From Pezicula radicicola (taxonomy: Eukaryota > Ascomycota > Leotiomycetes > Helotiales > Dermateaceae), in assembly GCA_003008705.1 (NCBI GenBank), contig PDUO01000037.1:493765-557764 (forward strand): a DNA stretch of 64,000 nt. Direction: 5' to 3'. The notes below the pieces were generated by a model. That model made no database searches. It was not told the DNA's origin and worked only from the letters and a program-made list of their open reading frames with translations. The number at the start of each line of letters is the position of its first letter. Positions within the stretch are counted from its first letter, which is position 1. Both the position numbers and the translations under genes were made by a program. Below, piece by piece: positions 23,747-35,957 of this stretch.

Positions 23747-24692
23747 GATTTATATTTTGGGCTTTCAGGCTCAATATATAATCCGAAATTGTGAGGTACT
23801 GGTATGTAGAAATGGGTATAGAACAATTGAGGAGAAAGATAGCAATAAAGGAGAATGCCACTGTTGATAGATGGGCAAAGATGAGAAGAGTGAGATTTTA
23901 TGATGCTTGTAGAGCTGATCTTGGAGGATTAAAGAGGTGGACATATAGACTTATATCACCTGCCATCAAAGCAATAAGATTCTATGGTGCTTTCAACTCT
24001 CCTAAGGCAGAATCCAAACTACTGTAACCTTGATCATCGAGCCCCCATTTGGGTTTGTGTAGATCTATTCTAAGACTCTGTGGAGGCATTTCATCCACTG
24101 TATCAGAAATCTCACGATGCGAACCAACTAAGGTACTAGGCTTGGTATAATGAACACAACTGATAGATCACAGCTCATGGTTCACAGCTCATGGTTCACA
24201 GGTTATCCATTTTTCTGCTTTCTATTTCCGTCTTCTGCGCATTCCTTGGCGAAGATGGACCAGGCAGACACAAATACATAGTTGTCGTCGAATAGTTTGT
24301 GATGGCAGTGCAGAGAATATGCCTTGCACACTCTCTCGTGACTTCAGCGTCTATGGTTGGAGTATAACATCTGGTACTTAGTGACCTATGTCTACTTAGC
24401 GCGTGTGACTATTATTAGAAAGTTCGAGGCCGAGTGCTAAGTTGGGACTCTGCCTCCACCAGATTGCTTGCAGTTGTCATACCAGCACTTCTGCACGCCT
24501 TTCCCGTATATGTATGTCTGCCATATGACAGCCCGTGGAAGGATTCAGGCACGTCTTTCTGAAACGCATAAGGCAGGACACACTAATGTACTCAGAATCC
24601 CCACGCTGAAAATTCTATTCCACATAATATTACTACACGAAATCCTTTTGTTCTCATTCTGGCCACTCATCTCCATACTCACCAGTTCCATC
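23747..24692. other. Divergent promoter, NRPS and MFS transporter
   Basis: Head-to-head intergenic region of about 950 bp. A TATATA element sits about 30 bp upstream of the NRPS start (near 23776). A 78-codon plus-strand frame (23791-24027) has no recognisable domain. A direct repeat of TCATGGTTCACAG lies near 24176-24200. Shared control of the two genes is plausible. Confidence 0.5.
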
Positions 24693-26840
24693 ATGTCTTC
24701 GAACAACAACCTCCACCAGTCTTACAATCCTCCCCACGGTCGGTCCCTGTTGCAGAATCAGGGACTGAATTTGGAGGATTACGACGATCTTGAGCAGGTC
24801 TCCCCTATCCTGGAGACTCAGAACCCATCACAAAATCCCAGTACTTCTGAGGAACAACCTGAAAACTTTCAGCATATTTATCCTCCTCCGCCCCAGTTCC
24901 AGTCCACATCACAGAATCCCAGGATTTCTACGGAACAACACAACAATCTCCAGCAGAGTTTCCCTCTGCTGGAGCCCCGACCATTATTTCAACCGCACAA
25001 CTATCAGCAGATTTACATTCCAGGAGAGAGCCACATATTGCAAATTCCCAGGACATATATGGGATACCCGAGCAACTTGCAACAGATATATCCGCACGAT
25101 GGCCAGTACATACAACATGGCAACTATCAGCAGCTTTGCGCCCCGCAGGAGATTCCCATTCCCAGGAGTTATATTCGACAGCCAAGCAACTACCAGCAAA
25201 TTTATTCACAGGAGAGCCAGCCCGTATTGTCAATACCACGGCCATACGTTGTACAACCCAGCAATTCTCAGCAGACTCATCCGCAAGAGAGCCAGTCATT
25301 GTTGCAGAATCCCAGGCCGTACATTGAGCCACCGAATAACAACTTTTATCAGAGTCCCACCCCTCAGCAGAGTCAGTTATCTCTACACCATCCTGGAACT
25401 TACCAGGGGTCTCTCAACCATGACTTTGGCCAGAATGACAATCCTCTAGATAGTCAGTCCTCTTCGGAGAATTTTGGGACTCACAGGGAACCTTTAACGG
25501 GCGAATACAACATACAAGAAGCAGAAAAGCCAATAACAAGAAAACCTGTACCTCCACCAAATGGTGGAACAACGGCGTGGCTTCAAGTCCTGGGAGCCTT
25601 CTTCCTCTTTTTCAATTCCTGGTGAGTTTTTCTTGCTGATGCTGATAAGTACTATGCTGATAATATCAATCGCAGGGGGATTATCAATACCTATGGAGCA
25701 ATTCAAGCCTTCTATCTGAAGGACTTCCTGTCTTCGAATACCCCATCAGAGGTGTCTTGGATTGGCACAACTCAAGGATTTATCATGATTCTCCTAGGCG
25801 TCCTCTCGGGGCCTCTATACGATATGGGACATCTGCACGCTTTGATCTACACAGGAATGTTCCTCAGCTTCTTGGGCCTGATTATGGCGAGTTTTGCAGA
25901 CCAGTTCGCCCAAGTTTTCCTCTCCCTAGGAGTATGCGTTGGACTGGGATCTGGATGTCTTTTTGTTCCCAGCATTTCTATAGTGTCGACCTATTTTAGC
26001 ACTAAGCGCGCAGCAGCAACAGGGCTGACGGCCGCAGGCGGGAGTCTAGGTTAGTATCTGAATCCTATTACCTGTTTCAGAATGTCTGCTAATTCCGGTA
26101 TAGGCGGGGTAATCTTTCCAATCGTCTTTCGGCGGGCGCAAGCCACAATCGGCTATGGTTGGGCAATCCGCATCATCGCATTCATCCTTCTCACGACTTT
26201 GATAATTCCAGCCGTAGTACTGAAGCCACGAACGTTATCATCCAAGGCCAGGAGACTCCTTGATTTCAGCGCCTTCAAGGATGCACCCTACGTGCTATTT
26301 AGCTTTGCGCTCTTCCTCATCTTTATTGGTCTTTATATCCCATTTTTCTACATCCCATTGTACGCAAGGGAACGTCTGGATATCGAGGAAGATCTCTCCT
26401 TCTATCTGCTGGCTGTCATGAATGCTGCATCGATATTTGGCCGTATTATCCCTAATATCATAGCCGATCACTTGGGCGCAATGCACGTTCTCATTCCCTT
26501 CACGTTCGTCACTGGCATGTTGGCTATTGCTTGGATCGGGATCAACAGTGTGGATGGGATTGTTATTTTCTGCATATTATATGGCTTCTTCTCGGGTGCT
26601 ATCGTTTCACTCCCACCTTCGGCGCTTGTTCTTCTATCGCCAGATCTAAGTGTGGTGGGAACCAGGATGGGAATGTGTTTCAGTTTTGCTGGCTTTGGAC
26701 TTTTGATAGGCGCCCCAATAGCAGGCACTATCCTGAGATCAGACGCGGGATTCAGAGGACTGGAGGTTTTTAGTGGCGCAACTACGGCGGCTGGGTTTGT
26801 GTTTATTTTTCTGGCGTATTTAGTACATCGACGTAGGTGA
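24693..26840 (+). CDS. MFS transporter (monocarboxylate-like) with long N-terminus
   Basis: Twelve-helix major facilitator of the monocarboxylate porter-like fungal group, 679 aa. Exons are 24693-25621, 25676-26049 and 26104-26840. The membrane part starts at about residue 295 (GGTTAWLQVLGAFFLFFNSWG) and shows the family's NTYGAIQAFY and a VGLGSGCLFVP segment. GGVIFPIVFRR, the central loop, and a second six-helix half ending YLVHRRR follow. The cytosolic N-terminus of nearly 300 residues is far longer than usual (about 30-80). It is rich in Gln, Pro, Ser and Asn, with about eight degenerate 20-25-residue repeats (consensus NYQQIYPQESQ then IPRPYxxQPS). The start at 24693 (MSSNNN) follows a TC-rich leader; an upstream in-frame ATG at 24468 would add 75 residues. 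Opposite the NRPS, it may export its product (inference). Confidence 0.9.
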
Positions 26841-28118
26841 GAGCTAAACTGAATGGAATGAAAGTTTCAAGAATCTCGAAAACTGAATGGAACAACGGGA
26901 ATGCTATTTCAAGAGTCAGAGTCATATGGGCTTGCGAATGGAAATGGAGAATGGAGAAGGAACAAATCTGTATTGTTCAAATAAGCACCGCCAAAAATAA
27001 AATACATATAATTTGCAGCTTCCATGTTGCTTTCAATCTTGGCTTTGTACGTACGGTCGCAAGCACATCGCTAAGTGAAGCAGGAATACGCGACTTAGTG
27101 AGTGACAACACACACCGCTATATTTGCTAAATCTGATAGCTTGGGTAGTCGTGCAGAGAAAGCTTTTAGTTAGCAAGCTTAAACTTAGGCAGCAGTAGCG
27201 ATATATTGTTATTGGTTGATTGCGAAAACGTTCATCCTTCGTGGAATAGATAGTCGAATAGTTCGACACCACATTCCGTTGATGGAAATAGAATGGGGCT
27301 CATAACAGTCGTAGCGCTGATGGATTTGGATTGGTATGGCGAATTAGGTGTCCCGGTAAGACGGCTGATCTCTCCTTGGATGCGGAATGGAACCCCATGG
27401 GGTCGCCAGTTCGGGACGCCAAGACACCACGGGTTGGGTTGGGCCAATAGCAACCCGCCCACTGGTCTGGGCGGACCTATAACTAACCTACCTATGCGGC
27501 GGGTTGGGACGCTGGGCAGGGGCAGGGGTCCCATTTCGATGTCTAGTCTCGCATAGCCTTACAGCCCATTCGGGAAAAGATGACACTTTTAAGGGTTGCG
27601 GGGTCACAAGCCGTCGCCAAAGCCTACTACAAACTAGAATGTCTGTCTCTAAATTAGGCTTTACGATAGAGATACATCACTAAGGTACGGGGTACATCAT
27701 CAGCCTCAGATCTAGAATCCAAGGCTCAGCCCGGAGCAAATGACAGACAGAACTGCGGATGCCTGCCTCTGATCCTTTTTCCGGAGAATCATTTCTTCTA
27801 CTCCGCCATGCGACTATTGATGAGACCAAATTTAGGTACGAGAATATGCGCCAGAATCAAGCATCACGAGATGACCATCAGATTCCTGCAACATCGAGTC
27901 AACCTGACCGTTGCTCCGCCTCAGACGGGTTTTCAGTCTTAGAATCATAAGAGGGCCAAAAGTCGCTGTAATGTTCTGTATCTCATCACTATTAACAAGC
28001 ATCATTGGTTTCAAACATCTCTTCTACAGAATTCAAACAGAAATCATTTCACCGTCCACCAGCTTCATTAGCTACTTCTCTTAAACAAAAATTGAGTAGA
28101 AATTATCTCACCATCAAA
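26841..28118. other. Intergenic region, no gene recognised
   Basis: A G-rich stretch at about 27330-27545 creates Gly/Pro-rich open frames on both strands that look like composition artefacts. The last about 100 bp is the leader of the CMD-like gene. Confidence 0.5.
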
Positions 28119-28808
28119 ATGTTTGGCTCCATCGTCGAACGTGCAGCGACAAATGTCAGCACCGCGATCCTCCCCCTCATTGACCCCAGCACCCTGAGCC
28201 CCGCCGGCCAGCTTGCCCTCCAAACCATCCCCTTCAAACGTAACATGCTCTCAACCCTCGCCTGGGCCACGGGGCTCTTCATTCCCCTCATGGGCATACT
28301 CGGCGGCTGTTTCGACGGCCGGGTCCGGATCCTCCCTGGTCAGGACTGGCAGCTCGTAGTCCTACGAGTCGCACACGTCCTCGATGCTCCCTACGTCTAC
28401 GACAACAACCAATACGCCGCACAAGTCATGGGCATGCCCAAGTCCAAAATCAACAACTTCAACATGTCATCGAGCGACATCCTCGCCGGCATCGGGCCAT
28501 GGACTCCCCGAGATCGTCTGATCCTAAATATCATCGATGAGCAACTTGAGACGGGCTCCAATAACGAGCAGACAATCAGGAATGCGCTGAAGGTGCTGAG
28601 TTATGGGGAGTTGGTTGAGACGTTCATTATCATGGGGACGTATCGGACTTTCGCTAGTGTGGCGAAGGGCTTGAAGGTTGATGAGGATTCAACTGCTCCT
28701 GGGTTGGAGACAGTGGTTAGGACTATTATCACTACGGGCTTTTTGGATGATATTAAACTTAATATCACGCGCTCCCAGCCGGGATCGACGGATGGTGTGG
28801 ATTATTGA
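28119..28808 (+). CDS. Carboxymuconolactone decarboxylase-like (AhpD-fold) protein
   Basis: Small helical protein of 229 aa, intronless. The core WQLVVLRVAHVLDAPYVYDN followed by NQYAAQVMGM is the CMD/AhpD-fold signature region. In true decarboxylases and AhpD this helix carries a His or a CxxC pair; here the positions read YDNNQYAAQ with neither, so the chemistry is uncertain. A hydrophobic segment (MLSTLAWATGLFIPLMGILG, about residues 45-64) lies before the core and could be membrane-associated. The ATG at 28119 is preceded by CATCAAA, a good fungal context; an upstream extension in frame lacks any conserved sequence. CMD-like proteins occur in several fungal metabolite clusters, so it may be an accessory protein of the NRPS group (inference). 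Confidence 0.75.
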   Translation: MFGSIVERAATNVSTAILPLIDPSTLSPAGQLALQTIPFKRNMLSTLAWATGLFIPLMGILGGCFDGRVRILPGQDWQLVVLRVAHVLDAPYVYDNNQYAAQVMGMPKSKINNFNMSSSDILAGIGPWTPRDRLILNIIDEQLETGSNNEQTIRNALKVLSYGELVETFIIMGTYRTFASVAKGLKVDEDSTAPGLETVVRTIITTGFLDDIKLNITRSQPGSTDGVDY

Positions 28809-29959
28809 TTTTAATTTAATGGGCTGCTGGCGTGCATGAAGGAGGCGTTAATTATTGTGATATCCTCAAGTCCTCTTTTTTTTTCATTTGCATTTGCAAC
28901 GAAAAATATATTCTCTGAGCATTAGAAAGTTTTGTTGCTTAATTCGGTCAATTATATAATATATCTACCTCTCAAAGTCAATTATACTTTCTGTGAAACG
29001 AACTTTTAAACTAATAGCATTATAAAGGGAGATCGCTTCTGCCATTCAAAGTGACCACTTTCAAATTTTACTGTACATGGTTATTAAAAGTTACGTGGTG
29101 GAAGTGAACCCTAACTAACACCTTGTAAAAGAAAGTTATGACCAAAAACCACTACGGTTCAACACAAGAAGAAAGAACACGAACACGACGCGTCTCGCGA
29201 AATGAGAAAGAAGCATGCTCCCAACTGGCAGAAAACCCCTTTGAGAATCCCAGGTCGGTAAGCGGTAGCTATAGTATGATCGATGGAAGGGGACGCACGC
29301 ACGGGCCCAGGGGGTCGTGGATGCTCGGTAGAAAAACTAATAAGGATAGAGATGAATCAATGCGACTTGGATTGAATCGATTACAGAGGAGTAAGTTTGA
29401 TGTCGGCCACAAATCACGTGTAATACTAATATAACCTCATTTCCACTGCTCGCCATGGCCTCTCATTTGTGGAGGATCAGAACACTGGTGGCTTGACTGT
29501 TTGATATCAAAAACTGCTCAATTAGTATGGGAAACGAGGCCCTTGCGATGCTCAGTTTTTGTATATATTGTGGAGAAATCCTCATGGATTCGAGGGCTAG
29601 GATAAGACAAGATTTTCCTACATTACATTCATTCATATATTTCATCACTTTCTACTTATTGGTGCTCGAGGGTTCATATTTGACTAATACTATTCAATTC
29701 AACTCAATTCAATTAACACATTGGTTTAGACGTTACCAGGCCATAGAATAGCACAGCTTTTAAGCTACCATCTCATTATCCTCTAACAACCTTGAAATTA
29801 TGTGTCGCCGTTTTTTCGCATATAGAAGCTACCCTTTCCATCGAATTGATGTAACCCTTTCCGTCTTCTTACAAATCCATCTTGTTGGGCGCGCTGCTCT
29901 ACAGCACTACTCCAACTAACCTGCGTGTCCAGTGCTGCGTACTTTGACTCTAACTCTAA
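28809..29959. other. Intergenic, AT-rich
   Basis: No gene recognised. A 98-codon frame at 29138-29434 is low in conserved features. The 3' end of the P450 relic begins at about 29960. Confidence 0.5.
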
Positions 29960-31504
29960 AATTAGTTGGCTTCACAAACCAGCAATTTGTCGTCTCACAC
30001 TCGCTGTCGAGAGCTTCGAACTTAAATTTTCGAAAGGAGCCGAGGTAGCTGTTTCGAAATCTCCAAAAATCGATATATATCTCCCTAAGCAAGTTCTAGA
30101 ACCAAGGCCGAACTAAAGTTTACTATTAGCCCCTGAAATTTTCGCGATGTGCCATACAATAACCGTACTGGCATATAGTATCTCTCTATCTCCTTCATTT
30201 TCATTGGGTCTAGCTTAGTTTCTAACTAGTGTTCCGGTCGGAATTTTGTGGCGTTAGGAAAGACTTTTTTATTGTAGTGTGCAATCTAGGTGTTGACCCC
30301 TATCACCGTCCCGGAGGGGAAGAAGCGGCTAGATATCTCTGCTCCGCCCTCTGGAACAACTCTTTAGAAAGGTAGACCCATTGCACTGTATACTCTCAGT
30401 GCATTTTTAATCACGGCTTGCAAATATGGCAGTTAATAGGCTTCCTTGAAAGTAATTACGGCGCTGCAACGGCCTTCGGCCTCTACTTGCACAAGTTTAT
30501 CTCGGAGTTTGGCCAAGGTGCTCGGGTTGCGTATGAGGTTCTACAGGATCGCTGAGAGGCTGATAGATGTCGTGTCGGACCGGACCCTGCAAGAATATTT
30601 GATTGTCCCATGAAGAAAATATGGTAGTTAGTGATCTTCTCCGGGTTTTCGCGACGAGCCTGCATCATTTCCCTAGAAAGTTTTTCAGGTCTAGAATTCG
30701 TTTCAGATGCATCTTCCGAGTCCTAAATCTTACTCCGTCGGTTGATAATCTTTTGGATAAAGTTTGTGATGAATACCCGTTCTGCAGCTCTAGTCTATTG
30801 CTAGTGGCTTATGAGTCGGAATAAAGCAGTATGTCACCTAGAGAATATCCCGATCAAAGTGCTGTATACCATGGTTCTAGAGGGTGCCTCTAAAGTACCC
30901 TCAATATCTGCTCCATAATCCAAAAACCAAAATCGTTCGTCGAACGTGATATGCCCTATTACATCAAAGGCATGGTACTAGAACCAGTGCCCAATATCTA
31001 AATCCTAATGTTTCTCTGCCAATTCCGTCAATCTTGTCTCGAAGATACTAGTACAATCGTCGATGTAAGGCTCGTAGCTAACAAGGGAGCTCATCGAAAA
31101 CATATGCTGAAAGCGCTTTCTCGTTTCTGCATGCCTCTTGATGTTTCGCTCGGGGAATAACGCCCATCGATTCTGATGCGGATATTTCTAGCCCTCATAC
31201 CAATCCGACTTTAGAAAATTAGAGCCAATGCCATAGATGGATTTAATCGACGAGCGATCGTTGATACTGTAATGATCGGGAGCGAGGCGGACAAGGGGGT
31301 CTATACTTCTGGTGTAAAGATATGTTCTCATGTTTGGTGGAATTTACCTTAGAGCAGGCGATAGAAGTACCAGAGCTTTGTAAATTGAGCTGATGATGGC
31401 CCTGGAATGTCATGAAGTGGAGATTTCATCAGCTTGTATCTGAAAATGATGACACGAACAAGAAGGACAATTAGAACGGCGAAGAATACGGTTTGGATTT
31501 GCAT
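29960..31504 (-). pseudogene. Cytochrome P450 relic, pisatin-demethylase-like
   Basis: An almost full-length P450 is readable across frames. The ATG at 31504 gives a hydrophobic anchor (FFAVLIVLLVRVIIF) and the hinge DIPGPSSAQF. LAPDHYSINDRSSIKSIYG and the following GSNFLKSDWYEG, then HMFSMSSLVSYEPYIDD, AFDVIGHITFDE and MMQARRENPEKITNYHIFFM follow. The I-helix is NILAGSG (relatives AGSDTT). After it come an altered K-helix region (QAVIKNALRVYSAMG, the Glu of ExxR lost), MKEIERYYMP, and the heme loop GSRTCLGRYIS near 30080. There are numerous stops and shifts. The order and spacing match microsomal P450s acting on aromatic or lipophilic substrates. The gene is dead, but it lies inside the NRPS neighbourhood. 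Confidence 0.85.
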
Positions 31505-32299
31505 CGCATAACGGCGTGCAAAAGCTTCCCTTTTTTATTTTATTTTTTATTTTTTTTGAGGGGGGGTGGGTTGCGACAATGTGGTTTTGGGATGTAAGGT
31601 TTGAAATGAACATAGACAGAAGCAACAAGGACCATTAGTCATTGCGCGGCTCAATGGTTTCGGGGGTAACATTTTGCAAATGTTGACTGCCTGACTTCGC
31701 ATCTTGACAGTATGATCGTTCGGCATTCGCCCGCCTTCCGAACCCCCAAAAAGGATTCATTTCAAACCCGGCTTCATCCCGAAGGGCGATCGTAGATCAT
31801 GCTCCTCGCTTACGGAGATATTATTCGCTTGAATACCATAATACACGGGTATTAAATAACCTTAGATGGCGATATCCGCTTACCCCCTCTATACCCCTCT
31901 CAGCCCGGACATTTACTAGTTCTATCAAGCGAGACATCGGAATATCCGAGCGGTGCCGATTCAACCCCTCACCCTAAGCCCTGTCTCGGATTGGGAATTT
32001 TATACTAGTATTCAACACTCAAGGCTGGAATAAATTGATTAGAGTGTCGGTAGCTGCACCGGGGCTGCACCGGGGCCTGGGAAAATAATAGGTCTTTTGA
32101 TTACTGGGGCGACAAAGGTGGATAAATGGAAATTGATGCGCCGTAGGTTCATTCCATTCGCGAAATGAAATCAAAGTCAGGTGTCTGAATGTATCGCCTA
32201 GACGCACCCCTCGATATATGGGTTTAGCCGCGTTCTAATTTCGTACTTGTGTAAGTAGTTCCCTGAAGTAAGTTGACTTGCCGCTTATGTAGTCTAGGG
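31505..32299. other. Degenerate spacer
   Basis: No gene recognised. It contains a T-run (about 31533-31558) on the plus strand. It may hide the eroded 5' part of the FAD monooxygenase relic that follows. Confidence 0.4.
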
Positions 32300-32780
32300 G
32301 TGACTTATGCCCATCCTATACTACCGTCCGTATCTGGACCAAGGAGCCAATCCCTCAGTGGAAGATGGCGCTGCATTAGGAGTGCTACTCTCAAGGCTGG
32401 AATCTGCAGACCAGCTACCGCAGGCACTACAGATATACGAGAAAATGCGAAAGGAGAGAGGAGAAGTGATTGTTCGAGAAACATGTAAATAGGTAAGCAA
32501 CCGGTTAAGGCTTTTCGGCGAGTCCTACTGATATGCCTCTTCTTCTCCCAGCGTCTCGACTTCCACCTCGTTGATGGTCCCGAGCAGCGAGCCAGGGACG
32601 CACTGCTTGAGTCACAGCTCGGGAAAGAGACTCAAGTACCGTTCCCAAGTCGATGGTTTGGTGCTCACTCATCATTATCTCGGCATATCTGACGCAGTAT
32701 AAATAGGACTTGTCCAAAGGTGCAGCCATGGCTCTATGGATATAATGTCATGGAACAGATCAGACACTTTACGAAAAATA
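32300..32780 (+). pseudogene. FAD-dependent monooxygenase relic (C-terminal end)
   Basis: The frame from about 32307 reads YLDQGANPSVEDGAALGVLL followed by SRLESADQLPQALQIYEKMR. This is the conserved C-terminal FAD-contact region of salicylate-hydroxylase-like (group A) flavoprotein monooxygenases, here with GANPSVEDGA. It ends ETCK-TAG immediately before a GTAAGC intron donor. After the intron (about 32493-32552) the frame resumes as RLDFHLVDGPEQRARDALLE. Relatives read KQRLDFH at this junction, so the TAG probably came from CAG. A further disrupted stretch (about 32655-32710) precedes CPKVQPWLYGYN. The FAD-binding GxGxxG and GD segments upstream are not found. Confidence 0.8.
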
Positions 32781-33048
32781 CACTATTGGTGTAGGGAGGA
32801 GGATAGTCGTAAACCGCCAGCCCTTGACTATACAAATACCTTATGAGAAAGTTGGACTCATGTCATTCTAGATGGATAGGGATGGAAAAGCCGGAACACG
32901 ATCGCGAGGCAAATAACCCTAAGTATTTATGGCTCGAACGTGACAGCCGACAACCCGTGGCGGTGGCGGCGGTAGTGGGGGTGGGGTAAAGTATGGCCCG
33001 CTGTGGCTTGTCGAGTTAAGGTTACTGGTACTCTCTCTCCACAGGTTT

Positions 33049-33050
33049 CT

Positions 33051-33086
<36 letters not shown>

Positions 33087-33089
33087 CTC
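33049..33089 (+). repeat. Tandem TTTCCAT-type heptamer repeat
   Basis: About five copies of a 7-bp pyrimidine-rich unit lie roughly 130-170 bp upstream of the transcription factor start at 33218. Polypyrimidine tracts are common in fungal promoters and could affect start-site choice; the copy number may vary between strains. Confidence 0.8.
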
Positions 33090-33217
33090 ATCCAACCTCT
33101 TGTCTTCCCCTCTTATGCATCGCCGCCGTTCATCGCCGTTCATCGCCCCCTCGTCTGCTTCTCCCATGCTCCTCGCCAGCATCCCGCACCGATCCGATTA
33201 TATCGCATGGAATCACC

Positions 33218-35957
33218 ATGGACGCCTCCTCCTCCCGGCGTTCGAAGATCCGAGCCGCGTGCGAGCAGTGTCGTGAGAGGAAGGTTCGCTGTGACGGCAT
33301 CTCCCCAGTCTGTGGCAAGTGCAATCGTCGCAAAAATGACAGCAGCTCCTGTTCCTTCGCCCGAAAACTAGGCCTTCAGGGCAAATCCATAGAGAGGTAG
33401 GTGCCTGCCTCCTAAATGCAACACTGCTTCATTGCTGTTCCGCATCCTAATCGAATTGCTTGGGCGCCTATAGGCTTCTCTTGGAAATATCCAGCCGTCT
33501 CGAGCGAGTTGAGAAACGGCAGGCAGACGCTGAGTCCCTGAACGACATCGCACATTCTTATCAGGATCAGGAGACTGGCGCAACCCCTAGAGATTGCCGT
33601 GTGAGGATTGCTCCCCAACGATACCGACTACCTTCCGGCGACGCCATGGGTACCACGGCGGGCAAATCCGAGGCAGAAGAGGATCTCTCTATTTTCGGTG
33701 CGACGAGTAATCTGTTTCTACTGGAAGTCATTTGCGAGGGCGCTGGATTAGGCTCGGCTAGTTCTACTGAAAGTTCCAACGACCAAAGTACCGTTTTTCC
33801 AATCCACGTTCAGCCAGATTCATCAATTTCCATCGACATGTTTGTCCTTCCCCAGAAGTTGACGGCTTATTTGCTCATGGAGAGGTACTGGCAATACGTA
33901 CATCCCATGTGGCCAGTCCTATCGCAGAAATCTATCATGGCCAGGTAGCCTCCAGCCGCCTTCAGTTCCATCATTGAGGAGTGCTAAAGCATGTATAGAT
34001 TCGAAAGGGCTTGGGCCGCGAAAGAATGCAGTGGCTCGGAACCTCAGGGAGTTGTCCGACAATTTTCCTACAGCATATTCAATGCAATGTTTGCATTGTC
34101 GATGGTCTCTAGTAGCACAGACCAGTGGGATCAGGCAGCAAGGTCGTCTTGGCGCTTCATGGAACTAGCTAAGAGGCTTATACCTTACGACGTCATGGAC
34201 AAAGGTTGTCTGGAGCTGGTTCAAGCACTCTTACTCCTTGCTATTTACCTGCAGAGTACACATTTGTCCAATCGATGTTGGATCACAATTGGCAATGCCG
34301 TTCGAGTCGCCCAAGGAATTGGGATGCACCTTGGCGCTATCATAGACGCCATTCCAAGTCAGGAAAAGAGAGAAGAGTACAGGAGGACGTGGCATGCTTG
34401 TGTTTTCTTCGAGAGGTCAGTGACTTCGTCTTGCGTAACTCCGATCTATCGGCGAGACTTTCCCTAACTGTGCATGAAAGGCTCATCAGTATGTCGCTGG
34501 GCCGGCCTTCAATGGTAGCACCGCTACCGACTTCAGCGTCGGCATCCGAAGGGACGTATCCGGCGCTTATTGACGACAGGTATTTAACGACTGCTGGATC
34601 AGATGGTACACAACCTCCACACATCCCATGCGAAATTTCAGCCTTTGTCTTCTCAGCAAGCCTGTCCGATATTCTCGCTAGAGTCATTTTGTACGTGCCC
34701 AATACCATTACTATTTAAAGTTGAGTCTCGCTAAATATGGTCTAGAGAGATGGACAGCTCCAACCAAGAGCGTATGGAAATCACCTCCCTCTCTGATAAC
34801 CTTACCGATTTCGCTACTTCTGAGCGCATCAATATGATATATAAGCTAGATAGTGCTCTGGATGTCTGGGAAGCCGCTCTACCACCTTATATGAGGCGGT
34901 CGCAGTGTCACGCAAGGTACAATCATTCTAAAAAGATTGAAAGGCAAAGGGTCGCGCTTCAGTGCAGGTATGTATATTTTCTGGATTGCGGTGATGCCGT
35001 GGGTAGTTCGAGGTGAGTATTTGTGGCTAATTGAGTTTCGATTAGAATGCTGCACGTTAGACTACTGCTTCTAAGATCTCTACTTGTGAAAGTAATTATT
35101 TCCTTGCCAGATGATAGCTCTATTGAACCTCCTGTGGCAAAAGGCGATTGGTCCGATGACCTCAATCTACCATCATCCGAATCCTCCCCGTGGTCTGGTA
35201 CGCATAACGCATCAGTTTTAGGATATGTCTCATATTGTGCTTCGATTGCACAAGAACTTGTTAAGCTTATTAGCTCTAAGATTGGAGACCTTGAGCTGAT
35301 GCCGCCATGGTGGCATACAAATTATCGTAAGTCATTGTGTTATAGATCTATGCCGGTTTCTTTGCGTCCTGCTAACTACCTGAACCCGCCGCAGACCTCT
35401 TTACCGCTGGCCTGATAATCTTAGGCATCCAGCTAGTTGCATCACAGCGCCCGCAGCTTAAGCTTGACAGGGAGTCGCTCGAACGTCACTGGACGTTGTG
35501 TTTAGAGACTTTGCAGTACCAGGGTGATCGCGGAGCTATGGGACAGATATGTCACAATACTCTACGATCAGCCCGCCAACGGACATTATTTCATCGACGC
35601 CCGGCTACCTTCCAAAGCGATCCCAGCAAGAATATTTCATTAGGTATGTTTTCAAATAAAACTGATTGCTCTGTCTATTCGCACAATTTCCCCCTAGCTG
35701 TACAAAATGGCCCTGAGCCATGCTGATAATAGCTCGTTGGAGCATGCACAGAAGCCATGACAGCTACGGTTCGAGAGCCTACCATGCCTGGACTAGGTGT
35801 GGTACAAGGAATAAGCAGTCAAGACGAAACGTTTGCAGCATATGATATGGACCTGAGTGGTCTTGATGCAGCAATATTGGGCTTCGAGGATGGAGGACTG
35901 GACTGGTTCAATTTGTCGTCCTTTGACTTGGCACAGTCGCAAAACGGTGGTTATTGA
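33218..35957 (+). CDS. Zn2Cys6 transcription factor beside the NRPS
   Basis: Nuclear regulator of 744 aa in eight exons: 33218-33396, 33474-33944, 33999-34415, 34481-34690, 34746-34967, 35046-35326, 35395-35643 and 35752-35957. The zinc cluster is at residues 15-45 (CEQCRERKVRCDGISPVCGK, last Cys at 45). A coiled-coil-like linker (LLLEISSRLERVEKRQADAE) follows. The fungal-specific middle homology region spans about residues 200-420 (AYLLMERYWQYVHPMWPVLS, then GNAVRVAQGIGMHLG and FFERLISMSLGRPSM). The acidic C-terminus (DMDLSGLDAAILGFEDGGLD) could be an activation domain. The last intron is the least certain: an alternative acceptor near 35696 would give a short different C-terminus ending at 35725. 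Its place between the monooxygenase relic and the intact P450 suggests a pathway-specific activator of the NRPS neighbourhood (inference). Confidence 0.88.

Noticed and set aside
24790..25449. 219-codon open frame in the transporter's N-terminal region.
   Set aside because: It is another frame of the repeat-rich exon; the frame that joins to the membrane helices is the supported one.
27293..27556. Gly/Pro-rich open frame.
   Set aside because: It arises from a G-rich stretch, is mirrored on the other strand and shows no conserved sequence.
29138..29434. 98-codon frame as a small gene.
   Set aside because: No domain, no clear start context and composition like its surroundings.
31650..31760. 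Possible tRNA-like stretch (CGGCTCAATGG ... GTTCGGCATTCGCC).
   Set aside because: It could not be folded into a cloverleaf with a proper T-loop and anticodon stem.
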